Positions 33,382 through 41,164 of a stretch of DNA of 64,000 nucleotides are shown piece by piece. The stretch is from a bacterium D16-56 (lineage in GTDB: Bacteria; Bacillota; Clostridia; Lachnospirales; Lachnospiraceae): contig RAYY01000001.1 of the NCBI GenBank assembly GCA_003611875.1, positions 350,849 through 414,848 on the forward strand, in the 5' to 3' direction. A program made the translations under genes and the position numbers. Numbering within the stretch: position 1 is the first letter of the stretch; the number at the start of each line of letters is the position of its first letter. Under the pieces are notes generated by a model that saw nothing but the letters and a program-made list of their open reading frames with translations, did no database searches and was not told the origin of the DNA.

Positions 33382-34182
33382 CTAATACACCACAAAACAA
33401 TGAGCCGTCACCACATCCATCCAACGCTCTGTCTCCAGACGGTTGGTAAAGGTATCCACCTTCTTCATCCCCGGATAGAAGGACATCTGGTACGCCTTCT
33501 TCCAATCCTTAAATGTTACCTCATAAACAAACCGCTCCGGCAGCCTTATCCGGCAGGATGAAAAATCCTGCTCCAGCGCCCTTTTCACCCCTGTCCGAAT
33601 CCGTTCCAGCACTACCTCCGGAGATTCACAAATGGTTGCCCCGCCGGTACCTCTTTTGGTCACTGCCGTTTCAAGCCCCGGAACCTGACCTTTGGCCAGG
33701 CCGCAGATAGCCTCATCTCCGGACAGAAACAAAACCGGCACCCCCAGACTGGCCGCCGTATAGGTATTCAGCATAAACTCACTCATATATTCCTCGTTAA
33801 GCCGGATGTACAGGCTGTTGCCGGTAGAGGTGTGGCTGATGGAAAACTCCGGATTCCCCGCCGGTGCGTGATACCCCACATACAATACCCCGTCAAAGCT
33901 TTCGTCAATCCCCCACATCATATTGTAAGGATGACCGCTTTTCCCCCGGATCAGCCTGACATAATCCGGCATCTGGAGGGGGTCAATGTTGGAGGCATCT
34001 CCATGGCCGTCCTTCACCACAATCTCCTCTGCCCCCATCTCCCGGGCTGCCTCACAGACAGCGAGCACCTCCCGGGTCATCTCCTGGGCAAAGGCTTTGT
34101 ATACTGGCTCCTGTTTGTGAGCCTCTGCCGGGATTGCCAGCCCGGCGCAGCCCTCAATATCTGCACTGATAAAAAGCTTCAT
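33382..34182 (-). CDS. M55-family D-aminopeptidase (DppA-like)
   Basis: Zinc aminopeptidase of 266 residues specific for N-terminal D-amino acids, known from Bacillus DppA. Motifs: MKLFISADIEGCAGL (metal Asp and Glu), VVKDGHGDASNID (His), YVGYHAP (His), SEFMLNTYTAASLGVPVLFLSGDEA. It lies directly after the dipeptide transporter genes, as in Bacillus subtilis dppABCDE, which supports a role in recycling cell-wall D-Ala peptides. AGGAGAG precedes the ATG. The gene symbol is avoided because dppA also names the binding protein. Confidence 0.93.
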   Translation of the reverse strand: MKLFISADIEGCAGLAIPAEAHKQEPVYKAFAQEMTREVLAVCEAAREMGAEEIVVKDGHGDASNIDPLQMPDYVRLIRGKSGHPYNMMWGIDESFDGVLYVGYHAPAGNPEFSISHTSTGNSLYIRLNEEYMSEFMLNTYTAASLGVPVLFLSGDEAICGLAKGQVPGLETAVTKRGTGGATICESPEVVLERIRTGVKRALEQDFSSCRIRLPERFVYEVTFKDWKKAYQMSFYPGMKKVDTFTNRLETERWMDVVTAHCFVVY

Positions 34183-34301
34183 AATCTCTCCTGCCCTCTT
34201 TCTTCTTCATAACCCCTCAGCCGATCTCAGCTTTTGCCCCCGTCAGAAGGCGCTACAAGATTCGGCGCAAATGGCGGCACAATGTGCAGCCATTGGGAAT
34301 C

Positions 34302-35315
34302 CTACCTAACGTTCACCTCATCATAGAGATGACAATATACATAATGATCCTCACTGACCTGATATTTCTTCGGCGCCTCCTTCTTACAGCACTCCATGGC
34401 CTTGGGGCACCTAGTATGGAACTTGCACCCCTTAGGCGGATTCAGGGGCGAAGGAATATTCCCCTCCAGAATCACCCGCTCCTTTTTGGCCGTAGGATCC
34501 GGAATCGGCACCGCAGAAAGCAGAGCCTGGGTGTAGGGATGAAGGGGGTTGGCATACAGACTTTCCTTGTTTCCCACCTCCACAAAATTCCCCAGATACA
34601 TGACGCCCACCCGGTCACTGATATGCTCCACCACACTCAGATCATGAGCCACAAAAATATAGGTCAGATTAAAATCCTTCTTCAGCTGGTTCATCAGATT
34701 CAGCACCTGAGCCTGGATGGACACGTCCAGAGCCGACACCGGCTCGTCCGCAATAATCAGAGACGGCTGTACCGCCAGAGCCCTGGCAATGCCGATTCTC
34801 TGCCTCTGGCCGCCGGAAAACTCATGAGGATATCGGTTGGCATGATAATCATCCAGCCCCACCTTCCGAAGCAGGCTCAGCACCTTTTCTTCCATCTCCG
34901 TCTTATCCTTTGTCAGCCTGTGGATAATCAGAGGCTCCGCAATAATGTCAAACACCGACATTCTGGGATTGAGGGAGGCATAAGGATCCTGAAACACCAT
35001 CTGAACCTTTTTGCGCACCGGTCGCATCTGGCTGTCGCCGTATCCGGAAATATCCTCTCCGTCCAAAATCACTTTACCCCCGGTAGGCTTTTCCAGCTTA
35101 CAGATGCCCCGTCCCAGGGTGGACTTGCCGCAGCCCGACTCTCCCACAATGCCAAAGACCTCCCCCCGTCTCACCTCGAAGGATACCCCGTCCACTGCCT
35201 TCACATAATCCGTTGTGCCCAGACGCTTGCCTGCCACCGGATAATAAATCTTCATATCTTCCACATGCAGCAGAATATCCGACCTTTCTGCCATATCAGT
35301 TGCCCCCTTTCTCAC
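34302..35315 (-). CDS. dppF: Dipeptide/oligopeptide ABC transporter ATPase (DppF/OppF)
   Basis: Second ATPase of the importer, 337 residues. Walker [10 protein letters not shown], signature [15 protein letters not shown], Walker [12 protein letters not shown], and the C-terminal oligopeptide-ATPase tail with [17 protein letters not shown], a Cys cluster of the type that can hold an iron-sulfur cluster in this family. The frame of its beginning overlaps the end of dppD by 20 bases. It must pair with DppD to form the ATPase heterodimer. Confidence 0.94.
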   Translation of the reverse strand: MRKGATDMAERSDILLHVEDMKIYYPVAGKRLGTTDYVKAVDGVSFEVRRGEVFGIVGESGCGKSTLGRGICKLEKPTGGKVILDGEDISGYGDSQMRPVRKKVQMVFQDPYASLNPRMSVFDIIAEPLIIHRLTKDKTEMEEKVLSLLRKVGLDDYHANRYPHEFSGGQRQRIGIARALAVQPSLIIADEPVSALDVSIQAQVLNLMNQLKKDFNLTYIFVAHDLSVVEHISDRVGVMYLGNFVEVGNKESLYANPLHPYTQALLSAVPIPDPTAKKERVILEGNIPSPLNPPKGCKFHTRCPKAMECCKKEAPKKYQVSEDHYVYCHLYDEVNVR

Positions 35316-36285
35316 AAAGCCAGCACCGGCTTACATGGCCAGATCCCACCTCATAAAAGCCTGGTTCCTCCTCCTGGCATTTTTCAAACGCCCTGCTGCA
35401 CCGGGGCGCAAACTTACACCCCTTGGGCATATATTTGGGATTCGGCACATTTCCCGGAATGGCCTCCAGCTCCTCCACCGCCTCCCCCAGCTTGGGGATG
35501 GAATTTAACAGGCCAATGGTATAGGGATGGGAGGGATGGGCAAACAATTCCTTTACATCCCCCTTTTCTACCACCCGGCCGCAATACATGACCACCACCT
35601 CGTCACAGACCTCTGCCACCACCCCCAGATCATGGGTGATAAACAGAATGGAGGTGCCGATGGCCTTTTTCAGTCCGTTCATCAAATCCAAAATCTGAGC
35701 CTGAATGGTCACGTCCAGAGCCGTGGTAGGCTCATCTGCAATCAGGATTTTCGGCCGGCACACCAGAGCCATGGCAATCATTACCCTCTGCCTCTGTCCG
35801 CCGGAAAGCTGAAAGGGATACTCCTTCATCATATGCTCCACCCGGGGTACTCCTGTCCGGCGCAGCATATCCTCCGCCTTCTTCCAGGCTTCCTCCTTGG
35901 AAATGTCCTGGTGTTGTAAAATACACTCTGTCAGCTGTTTCCCGATCTTCATCACCGGGTTTAAGCTGGTCATGGGCTCCTGGAAAATCATGGAAATCTG
36001 GCTGCCCCTAAGCTTTCGCTTCTCCTCCTCACTGATGTGGGCAATATCTCTGCCTTCCAGCAAAATCTCACCCTCCGCAATCTTCCCGGTGGTTCCGGTC
36101 AAAAGTCCCATGATCGAAAGAGAGGTCACGCTCTTTCCGCTTCCCGACTCTCCCACAATACCTAAGGTAGCGCCCTCCTTCAGCTCAAAATCCACTCCGT
36201 CCACCGATTTCACCACACCGCTGTCCGTATAAAAATAGGTGTGAAGATTCTTCACTTCCAATATATTCTTTCTGTTATCTTCCAT
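35296..36285 (-). CDS. dppD: Dipeptide/oligopeptide ABC transporter ATPase (DppD/OppD)
   Basis: First ATPase of the importer, 329 residues. Walker A GESGSGKSV, signature LSGGQRQRVMIAMAL, Walker B LIADEPTTALD, with the Cys-containing tail GCKFAPRCSRAFEKCQEEEP. It is separated from dppC by about 340 bases that contain a 39-base tandem repeat, so a separate promoter or processing step is possible. The partner of DppF. Confidence 0.94.
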   Translation of the reverse strand: MEDNRKNILEVKNLHTYFYTDSGVVKSVDGVDFELKEGATLGIVGESGSGKSVTSLSIMGLLTGTTGKIAEGEILLEGRDIAHISEEEKRKLRGSQISMIFQEPMTSLNPVMKIGKQLTECILQHQDISKEEAWKKAEDMLRRTGVPRVEHMMKEYPFQLSGGQRQRVMIAMALVCRPKILIADEPTTALDVTIQAQILDLMNGLKKAIGTSILFITHDLGVVAEVCDEVVVMYCGRVVEKGDVKELFAHPSHPYTIGLLNSIPKLGEAVEELEAIPGNVPNPKYMPKGCKFAPRCSRAFEKCQEEEPGFYEVGSGHVSRCWLCEKGGN

Positions 36286-36469
36286 CTGTCTCCTGTTTTC
36301 CTTTCTCCGTCCCGGAGCGTGTCTTAAATCTATATCCGCTCACTGCATCCACAACGATTCCAAACCTTATGCCATAAATCCCATAATCCTCGGTCATCTC
36401 CTACGCTGACCGGCTGCAGACCGCCAGCCAGCCGGTTTATCTGCTTCAGACGATATTTGTCTGGCTCGG

Positions 36470-36623
36470 ACGATTCTGTCTGCCCTCAGAAGCCTTTGAC
36501 TTTCTCTAACGATTCCATTTGCCCTCAGAAACCATTGACTTCTTCTGACAATTCTATTCGCCTAAAAAGCCTTTGACTTCCTATGACAATTCCATTCGCC
36601 CCAGAAGCCTTGACCCTTCTTAG
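36470..36623. repeat. Four-unit degenerate tandem repeat of 38-39 bp between dppC and dppD
   Basis: Units 36470-36508, 36509-36547, 36548-36585 and 36586-36623. The shared pattern is AC(G/A)ATTC, then T/C-rich, then CAGAAGCCTTTGACTT or close. A partial unit (from about 36450) precedes them. The rest of the 343-base gap (36286-36628) holds no credible gene. The repeats lie in the message between the two genes, where they could affect stability; they may also be simple slippage products. Confidence 0.8.
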
Positions 36624-36628
36624 ACGCT

Positions 36629-37522
36629 TTAATCCGTCAGCTTTGGATCAAGGGCATCCCGCAGTCCGTCCCCAAGAATATTAAAGCTCAGCACAGTCAG
36701 GAAAATTGCAAGTCCCGGAAACACGGTACAATGCATGCTGGTCATCATATAATTCCGCCCGTTGGCCAAAAGCAGTCCCCACTCCGGCGTAGGCGGCTGA
36801 GCCCCCATTCCCAGAAAGCTCAAAGAGGAGGCTGTCAGAATCGAGGAGCCTACGGACATAGTAAACTGTACAATAATTTCCGGCACTGCCCCAGGCAAAA
36901 TATGGCGGAACAAAATTCTGGCATCCGAGGCTCCCAGATTCCTGGCGGCCTGAACAAACACAGAATTTTTCAACGCCAGCGTCCGGCTCCGCACCAGCCT
37001 GGCAAAGGTAGGCGTAGAAAACACGGAAACCGCAATCACCACATTCCCGATGCCGCTTCCTAGAATAGCCACAATGGCAATGGCCAGAATAATACCCGGA
37101 AATGCAAACAACACGTCACAGATTCGCATAATAATAGCATCCACGATTCCCCGGTAATATCCGCCCAAAAGCCCCAGAACCGTACCGCAGACTGCCCCTA
37201 CAGACACAGCCGAGAGACCTACGGCCAAAGAAATTTTGGTTCCGCTGATGATTCTGGAAAATAAATCCCTGCCAAACTCATCCGTCCCGAACCAATGAGC
37301 CATACTGGGCCCCTGAAGAATGGAATTATAATCATATTCATTAATCTTAAAAGGCGCCAGAGCCCCGCCAAACAGGGCCAAAAACACTAAAAAAAGAATA
37401 AAGAACAGGGCAACCACCGAATTCTTCTGCTTCTTAAACTTCCGCACCATCTCCGAAATCGGAGTCTTGATATCTGTCTTTTCATTCAGCTCCGCTTTCG
37501 CGGCACTTTTCTTTCCGATCAT
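36629..37522 (-). CDS. dppC: Dipeptide/oligopeptide ABC transporter permease (DppC/OppC)
   Basis: Membrane subunit of 297 residues with the OppC-N region (VRKFKKQKNSVVALFFILFL) followed by the extracytoplasmic loop and the BPD_transp_1 core; the EAA-type motif is AARNLGASDARILFRHILPG. GTDEFGRDLFSRI is typical of DppC. AGGAGGAG precedes the ATG. The gap to dppB upstream contains a 52-base direct repeat. Confidence 0.94.
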   Translation of the reverse strand: MIGKKSAAKAELNEKTDIKTPISEMVRKFKKQKNSVVALFFILFLVFLALFGGALAPFKINEYDYNSILQGPSMAHWFGTDEFGRDLFSRIISGTKISLAVGLSAVSVGAVCGTVLGLLGGYYRGIVDAIIMRICDVLFAFPGIILAIAIVAILGSGIGNVVIAVSVFSTPTFARLVRSRTLALKNSVFVQAARNLGASDARILFRHILPGAVPEIIVQFTMSVGSSILTASSLSFLGMGAQPPTPEWGLLLANGRNYMMTSMHCTVFPGLAIFLTVLSFNILGDGLRDALDPKLTD

Positions 37523-37533
37523 GATGTTCTCCT

Positions 37534-37636
37534 CCTACTTCTCGTCCATGCTTTTTGGACATCCTGGTATCCCCACAGGGGAGTTCCTACTTCTCGTCCA
37601 CGCTTTTTGGACATCCTTATATCCCCACAGGGAGTT
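37534..37636. repeat. Tandem 52-bp direct repeat between dppB and dppC
   Basis: Copies 37534-37585 and 37586-37636 differ at only a few positions. Each can form two small hairpins: GTCCA ... TGGAC around CGCTTTT-like loops and TCCCC ACA GGGGA. A third start of the unit is seen after the second copy. The copies lie in the intercistronic message just before the dppC ribosome site. Confidence 0.85.
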
Positions 37637-37643
37637 CCTCCTT

Positions 37644-38564
37644 CTACAACAACTTAATTTCCGGATTGAGGATCGCGTAGAGAATATCCACAATCAGATT
37701 GATAATGATAAACTGCAGCGAGAAAATCAGAATCAGGGATTGAATGGCCGGATAATCCCGGTAATTCACTGACTCTACCAAAAGCTGTCCCAGTCCCGGA
37801 TAGGCAAACACCGCCTCCGTCACCACAGAACCGCCCAGCAAAAAGCCAAACTGAAGCCCCACAACCGTCACCACGGAAATCATGGAATTACGAAAGGCAT
37901 GTCCCCAGGTCACGGTCTTTTCCTTCAGCCCCTTGGCTCTGGCGGTGCGGATATAATCCTCCTTCAGCACCTCCACAATGGAAGAACGGGTGAACCGGGC
38001 AATAATCGCCGCAATACTGGTGCCCAAGGCAATGGCCGGGAGAACCAGGTTTTTCCAGCTTCCCACCCCCGTGGTAGGGAACCAGCGCAGCTTCACGGAA
38101 AATGCCATAATCAAAAGAAAACCAATCCAGAAGTTAGGCAGGGAGATTCCCGACACTGCCAGGGTCATGCCTGTAAAATCCTGCCATTTCCCCCGATTCT
38201 TTCCTGACCAGACACCTAAGATCACACCCACAATGGTACTCCAGATCAGGCTGGCAAAGGTCAGCGCCATGGTATTGCCATACCGGGCAGCCACCTCCGT
38301 CAGCACCGGGCGCTTCGTCCGCAGGGACATGCCTAAGTCCCCCCGCAGCAGGCCGCCCACGTATTTCAGATACTGGATATGAATCGGCTGATCCAGGCCA
38401 AGCTGAACCCGCACCGCCTCTACCGCATCCAGGGTAGCCTGTTCCCCTGCCACCAGACGGGCCGGGTCTCCGGGAATCATTCGGACAAAAAAGAATACAA
38501 AGGTTACTACTATAATCAGAGTGGGAAGCACTCCTACAATTCGTTTTAAGGTATATCGCAACAT
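37644..38564 (-). CDS. dppB: Dipeptide/oligopeptide ABC transporter permease (DppB/OppB)
   Basis: Membrane subunit of 306 residues: the N-terminus LRYTLKRIVGVLPTLIIVV with FVRMIPGDPARLVAGEQA, then the permease core with the EAA motif ARAKGLKEKTVTWGHAFRNS and VVTEAVFAYPGLGQLLVESV. All standard for DppB. It follows the binding-protein gene by about 225 bases, which hold a stable hairpin. Confidence 0.95.
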   Translation of the reverse strand: MLRYTLKRIVGVLPTLIIVVTFVFFFVRMIPGDPARLVAGEQATLDAVEAVRVQLGLDQPIHIQYLKYVGGLLRGDLGMSLRTKRPVLTEVAARYGNTMALTFASLIWSTIVGVILGVWSGKNRGKWQDFTGMTLAVSGISLPNFWIGFLLIMAFSVKLRWFPTTGVGSWKNLVLPAIALGTSIAAIIARFTRSSIVEVLKEDYIRTARAKGLKEKTVTWGHAFRNSMISVVTVVGLQFGFLLGGSVVTEAVFAYPGLGQLLVESVNYRDYPAIQSLILIFSLQFIIINLIVDILYAILNPEIKLL

Positions 38565-38725
38565 TTTCTCTCATCTCCTTACTGGTTTCAGGGTACAAAA
38601 TTTTGCTCAGAACATAGGGAAGAAGTTTCATCAGCATTGATGCCGTCATTCCGGCTGCCATCACAGGCTCACTCCCCGAATGACAAAAATCCGCCGGGCC
38701 GGTTCACATACCGGAAATAACAAAA

Positions 38726-38760
38726 GGCGCCGCAAACTGAGTCCACAGCCTTGCAGCGCC
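38726..38760. other. Intercistronic hairpin after the peptide-binding protein gene
   Basis: GGCGCCGCAA and TTGCAGCGCC pair apart from one mismatch, around a 15-base loop. A second smaller inverted repeat (CGAATTAA ... TTAATTCG) spans the stop codon region at 38769-38796. Such stems commonly protect the binding-protein message from 3' decay so that it exceeds the permease message. Confidence 0.6.
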
Positions 38761-38788
38761 CGAAATATCGAATTAACCCTATCCTTCG

Positions 38789-40477
38789 TTAATTCGCCAT
38801 TTTTGCGTTCTTCATATTAATAGCGCCATCCGGATAAATCTTTACATTCTGCAGCTTCGCTCCGGTAGCCCAGGTATTCGACTCCAGGCTTAAATACAGC
38901 ATGGGCATCTCCTCAAACAGCAGATCCTGAGCTTTTTCATAAGCCTCCTTACGGGTCGCATCATCTGCGCTCTCCAGGCCGGTCTTGATATAGCCCTCCA
39001 GCTCCTGATTCTCAAAGTAGCAGATATTGTAGCTCATGGGCGGCTCAGACTCAATGGCAACCAGCGGACGGATTCCCCAGTCCGCATCACCGGTGGAGGG
39101 AGACCATCCGATGATATAGCACTCTACCTCAGCCTCAGCGCCAGGCACATCCACATCCTGAATCTTCTGGTTCAGAACCGCACTCTCCATGCCCTTCAGC
39201 TCCAGGGTAATCCCTACCTGCTCCAGCTGCTGCTTTAAGAACTCTGCCCGCTTCTGATTTGCCGTGGTATTGGCATACATCAAAGAAGTGGTAAATCCGT
39301 TGGGATATCCTGCTTCTTCCAGAAGGGCCTTCGCCTTCTCCGGATCATAGGGACGAGCCTCGTTCCCCTTATAGTACTGCACTGCCGGCCCGATGATGGA
39401 GGTGGCCACAGCAGACATTCCGTTGTCCACAACCTGGATATAGGCTTCTTTATTAACCGCATAATCCATGGCCTGACGAACCTTCACGTTATTTAAGGGT
39501 TCCTTCTGGGTGTTCATCATCATGTAGCGGACTACAATTCCGTCATCCCGATAAGAGGTCACATTGGGATCGCTCTCCAGCACAGATACGCTCTCTGTGG
39601 GAATAGGCCAGATCAACTGGGCATCACCAGACTGAATCATAGCCACACGGGTGGCGCTCTCCGGAACCGGCTTAAAGGTAATGGTCTTAAAGCCTGCATC
39701 CTTATCTGCCAAAGCCGTGCCGCCGCAGATATCCGCGTCATAGCCCCACCAGTCCTTATTCAGCTCCAGGGTCAGATGATCTCCCTCAATCCACTCCACA
39801 AACTTATACTGTCCGGTTCCCACCGGGTTTCTGGCACATTCCTCCACGCCGGCCTCAATGGTCTTAGGACTCATAATCACACAAGCCGGATGAGCCAGGT
39901 TGCTGATGAAAGCGCCGAAGGGCTCAGTCAAGGTTACTTTAATGGTATACTCGTCCACCTTCTCAAAGCTATCCAGCACATTGCAGAGGAAGGTGGTTCT
40001 TTTCAATCCCAGAGACTCGTCGTCCCACTTGGCAAAATTGGCCAAAGCCGCATCTGCATCCCAGGGGGTGCCGTCTGTAAAGGAAATGCCCTCCCGCAGG
40101 GTAATCGTAAACTCTGTGGCATTGTCATTGGCCTCATAGCCAGTGGCCAGCATGGGAATGATATCCATGTCGTCGTCAAATCCAAACAGGCTGTCAGAAA
40201 TCATACGCTGAATGCCGCCGGACAGGGTATCGCTGGTATCCATGGGATCCATGGTGGTAAAATCCACATTAACCGCAGCCACAATATCCGTCTCCTGGGA
40301 AACCGACGCCCCCTCTGGGATCTCCTCCTGCGCCTGGGTCTCGCCTCCTGCTGCCGGTGCGGCAGAAGAACCTGCCGTCCCGCTGCCTGCATCCCCAGAA
40401 CCGCCTCCGCAGGCCGTCAGCGCTGCCATGGACGCAGCCAAAAGCAGTGCATATAATTTCTTTCCCGTCTTTCTCAT
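38789..40477 (-). CDS. Peptide-binding lipoprotein of the Dpp/Opp importer
   Basis: Extracytoplasmic family-5 solute-binding protein, 562 residues. The lipoprotein signal is KKLYALLLAASMAALTACGG, with a Gly/Ser/Ala linker, then the SBP_bac_5 domain: LATGYEANDNATEFTITLRE, GISFTDGTPWDADAALANF, and later DYAVNKEAYIQVVDNGMS. The start is ATG 40477 with GGAGGAG upstream. It is the first gene of the operon and follows a well-placed promoter and a leader with a possible attenuator. The specificity, from context, is peptides, perhaps with D-residues. Confidence 0.95.
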   Translation of the reverse strand: MRKTGKKLYALLLAASMAALTACGGGSGDAGSGTAGSSAAPAAGGETQAQEEIPEGASVSQETDIVAAVNVDFTTMDPMDTSDTLSGGIQRMISDSLFGFDDDMDIIPMLATGYEANDNATEFTITLREGISFTDGTPWDADAALANFAKWDDESLGLKRTTFLCNVLDSFEKVDEYTIKVTLTEPFGAFISNLAHPACVIMSPKTIEAGVEECARNPVGTGQYKFVEWIEGDHLTLELNKDWWGYDADICGGTALADKDAGFKTITFKPVPESATRVAMIQSGDAQLIWPIPTESVSVLESDPNVTSYRDDGIVVRYMMMNTQKEPLNNVKVRQAMDYAVNKEAYIQVVDNGMSAVATSIIGPAVQYYKGNEARPYDPEKAKALLEEAGYPNGFTTSLMYANTTANQKRAEFLKQQLEQVGITLELKGMESAVLNQKIQDVDVPGAEAEVECYIIGWSPSTGDADWGIRPLVAIESEPPMSYNICYFENQELEGYIKTGLESADDATRKEAYEKAQDLLFEEMPMLYLSLESNTWATGAKLQNVKIYPDGAINMKNAKMAN

Positions 40478-40551
40478 AAAACTCCTCCTATCTTGTTCTT
40501 CCCGATTAAAATACAATCAAGCAATAAAAAAGCAAAGGCAGCATCATCCAT
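40474..40551 (-). CDS. Possible 25-residue leader peptide
   Basis: A short open frame (MDDAAFAFLLLDCILIGKNK and five more) begins at an ATG with GAAGG six bases upstream and runs through the terminator-like stem. Its TGA overlaps the ATG of the binding-protein gene. Leu/Ile-rich content could allow translational attenuation. There is no comparative support, so it is a weak call. Confidence 0.25.
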   Translation of the reverse strand: MDDAAFAFLLLDCILIGKNKIGGVL

Positions 40552-40568
40552 AAACGCCTTCGTTTTGC
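40521..40568 (-). terminator. Possible leader attenuator of the peptide operon
   Basis: Minus strand: GCAAAACGAAGGC, a 16-base loop, GCCTTTGC, then TTTTTT. The stem is short (AAGGC/GCCTT plus partial outer pairs) but the T-run follows directly. It lies between the promoter and the first gene. Confidence 0.45.
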
Positions 40569-40577
40569 TATCTTACT

Positions 40578-40606
40578 ATTTTAATTGTGCTTTCCTTCTT
40601 TGTCAA
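40578..40606 (-). promoter_or_regulatory. Promoter of the peptide operon
   Basis: Minus strand TTGACA (40601-40606), 17 bases, TAAAAT (40578-40583). Start near 40571, about 94 bases before the binding-protein ATG. Confidence 0.78.
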
Positions 40607-40666
40607 AGTAAAGTGCTGAAATTTTCATTTTTTTCCTTATCCTTTTAATTTTATAAAGTAATCTGG

Positions 40667-40695
40667 TTGATTTATTTTACATTTTAATATATAAT
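40667..40695 (+). promoter_or_regulatory. Promoter for the HD-fragment/regulator unit
   Basis: TTGATT (40667-40672), 17 bases, TATAAT (40690-40695), about 100 bases before the HD-domain frame. Divergent from the peptide operon promoter, which suggests that the regulator downstream controls that operon. Confidence 0.7.
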
Positions 40696-40795
40696 CTTCC
40701 TAAAATTAACATTTTTCTTTCCTCTATTCCTGCCCGCTAACAAGAATTATGATAATCTTATCAAAATTTTATACTTAAATTTCAGGAGATCTATC

Positions 40796-41164
40796 ATGGA
40801 CAAAAAAACCTATTCCTTACTGGAAAGCTTTATGCTTAACTGCATGAAAGATACTGCCCATGACAAAGAGCATATTTACCGGGTGCTCGGTCATGCATTG
40901 GAAATCGCCAAAACAGAAATGAATGTAAACTATGACATCCTGATAGCCGCATGTCTGTTACACGACATCGGAAGAAAAGAACAATTGGAAAATCCTCCAA
41001 TAGCATATCCCTTCCCCCGCCATTACCTAAAAACCATCCAGGAGGCCGCCCATGTCCCTTTCCCAGAAAAAACCCCATGTACTGATCATTTCCATCAACC
41101 CCTACATCCGTATCGAATTTCAGGACTACCTGCATTCTGTCTTAGGAGACTACATCCTCTTTGA
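40796..41164 (+). pseudogene. Truncated HD-domain phosphohydrolase
   Basis: The first ~65 residues match an HD-domain hydrolase (HDKEHIYRVLGHALEIAK, then ILIAACLLHDIGRKEQLENP, giving the H...HD metal site), but after that the frame reads into the ribosome site and start of the next gene and carries no further HD motifs. Normal relatives are about 180-200 residues and keep further His/Asp ligands. The C-terminal two thirds are missing, so it is most likely a deletion remnant. The ATG has AGGAG upstream and may still be translated, coupled to the regulator gene it overlaps by 113 bases. Confidence 0.75.

Noticed and set aside
31514..33385. Long plus-strand open frame (623 codons)
   Set aside because: It is antisense to the C26 and M42 peptidase genes, has His/Pro/Leu-rich shadow composition and no family motif or ribosome site.
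34284..35591. 435-codon plus-strand frame
   Set aside because: Antisense to dppF and dppD, whose motifs are complete; the frame is a codon-bias shadow.
36470..36623. CRISPR array
   Set aside because: The units are contiguous and degenerate, without unique spacers, and no cas gene is near.
37534..37636. Insertion-sequence ends
   Set aside because: The two units are a simple tandem duplication with no transposase and no target-site duplication.
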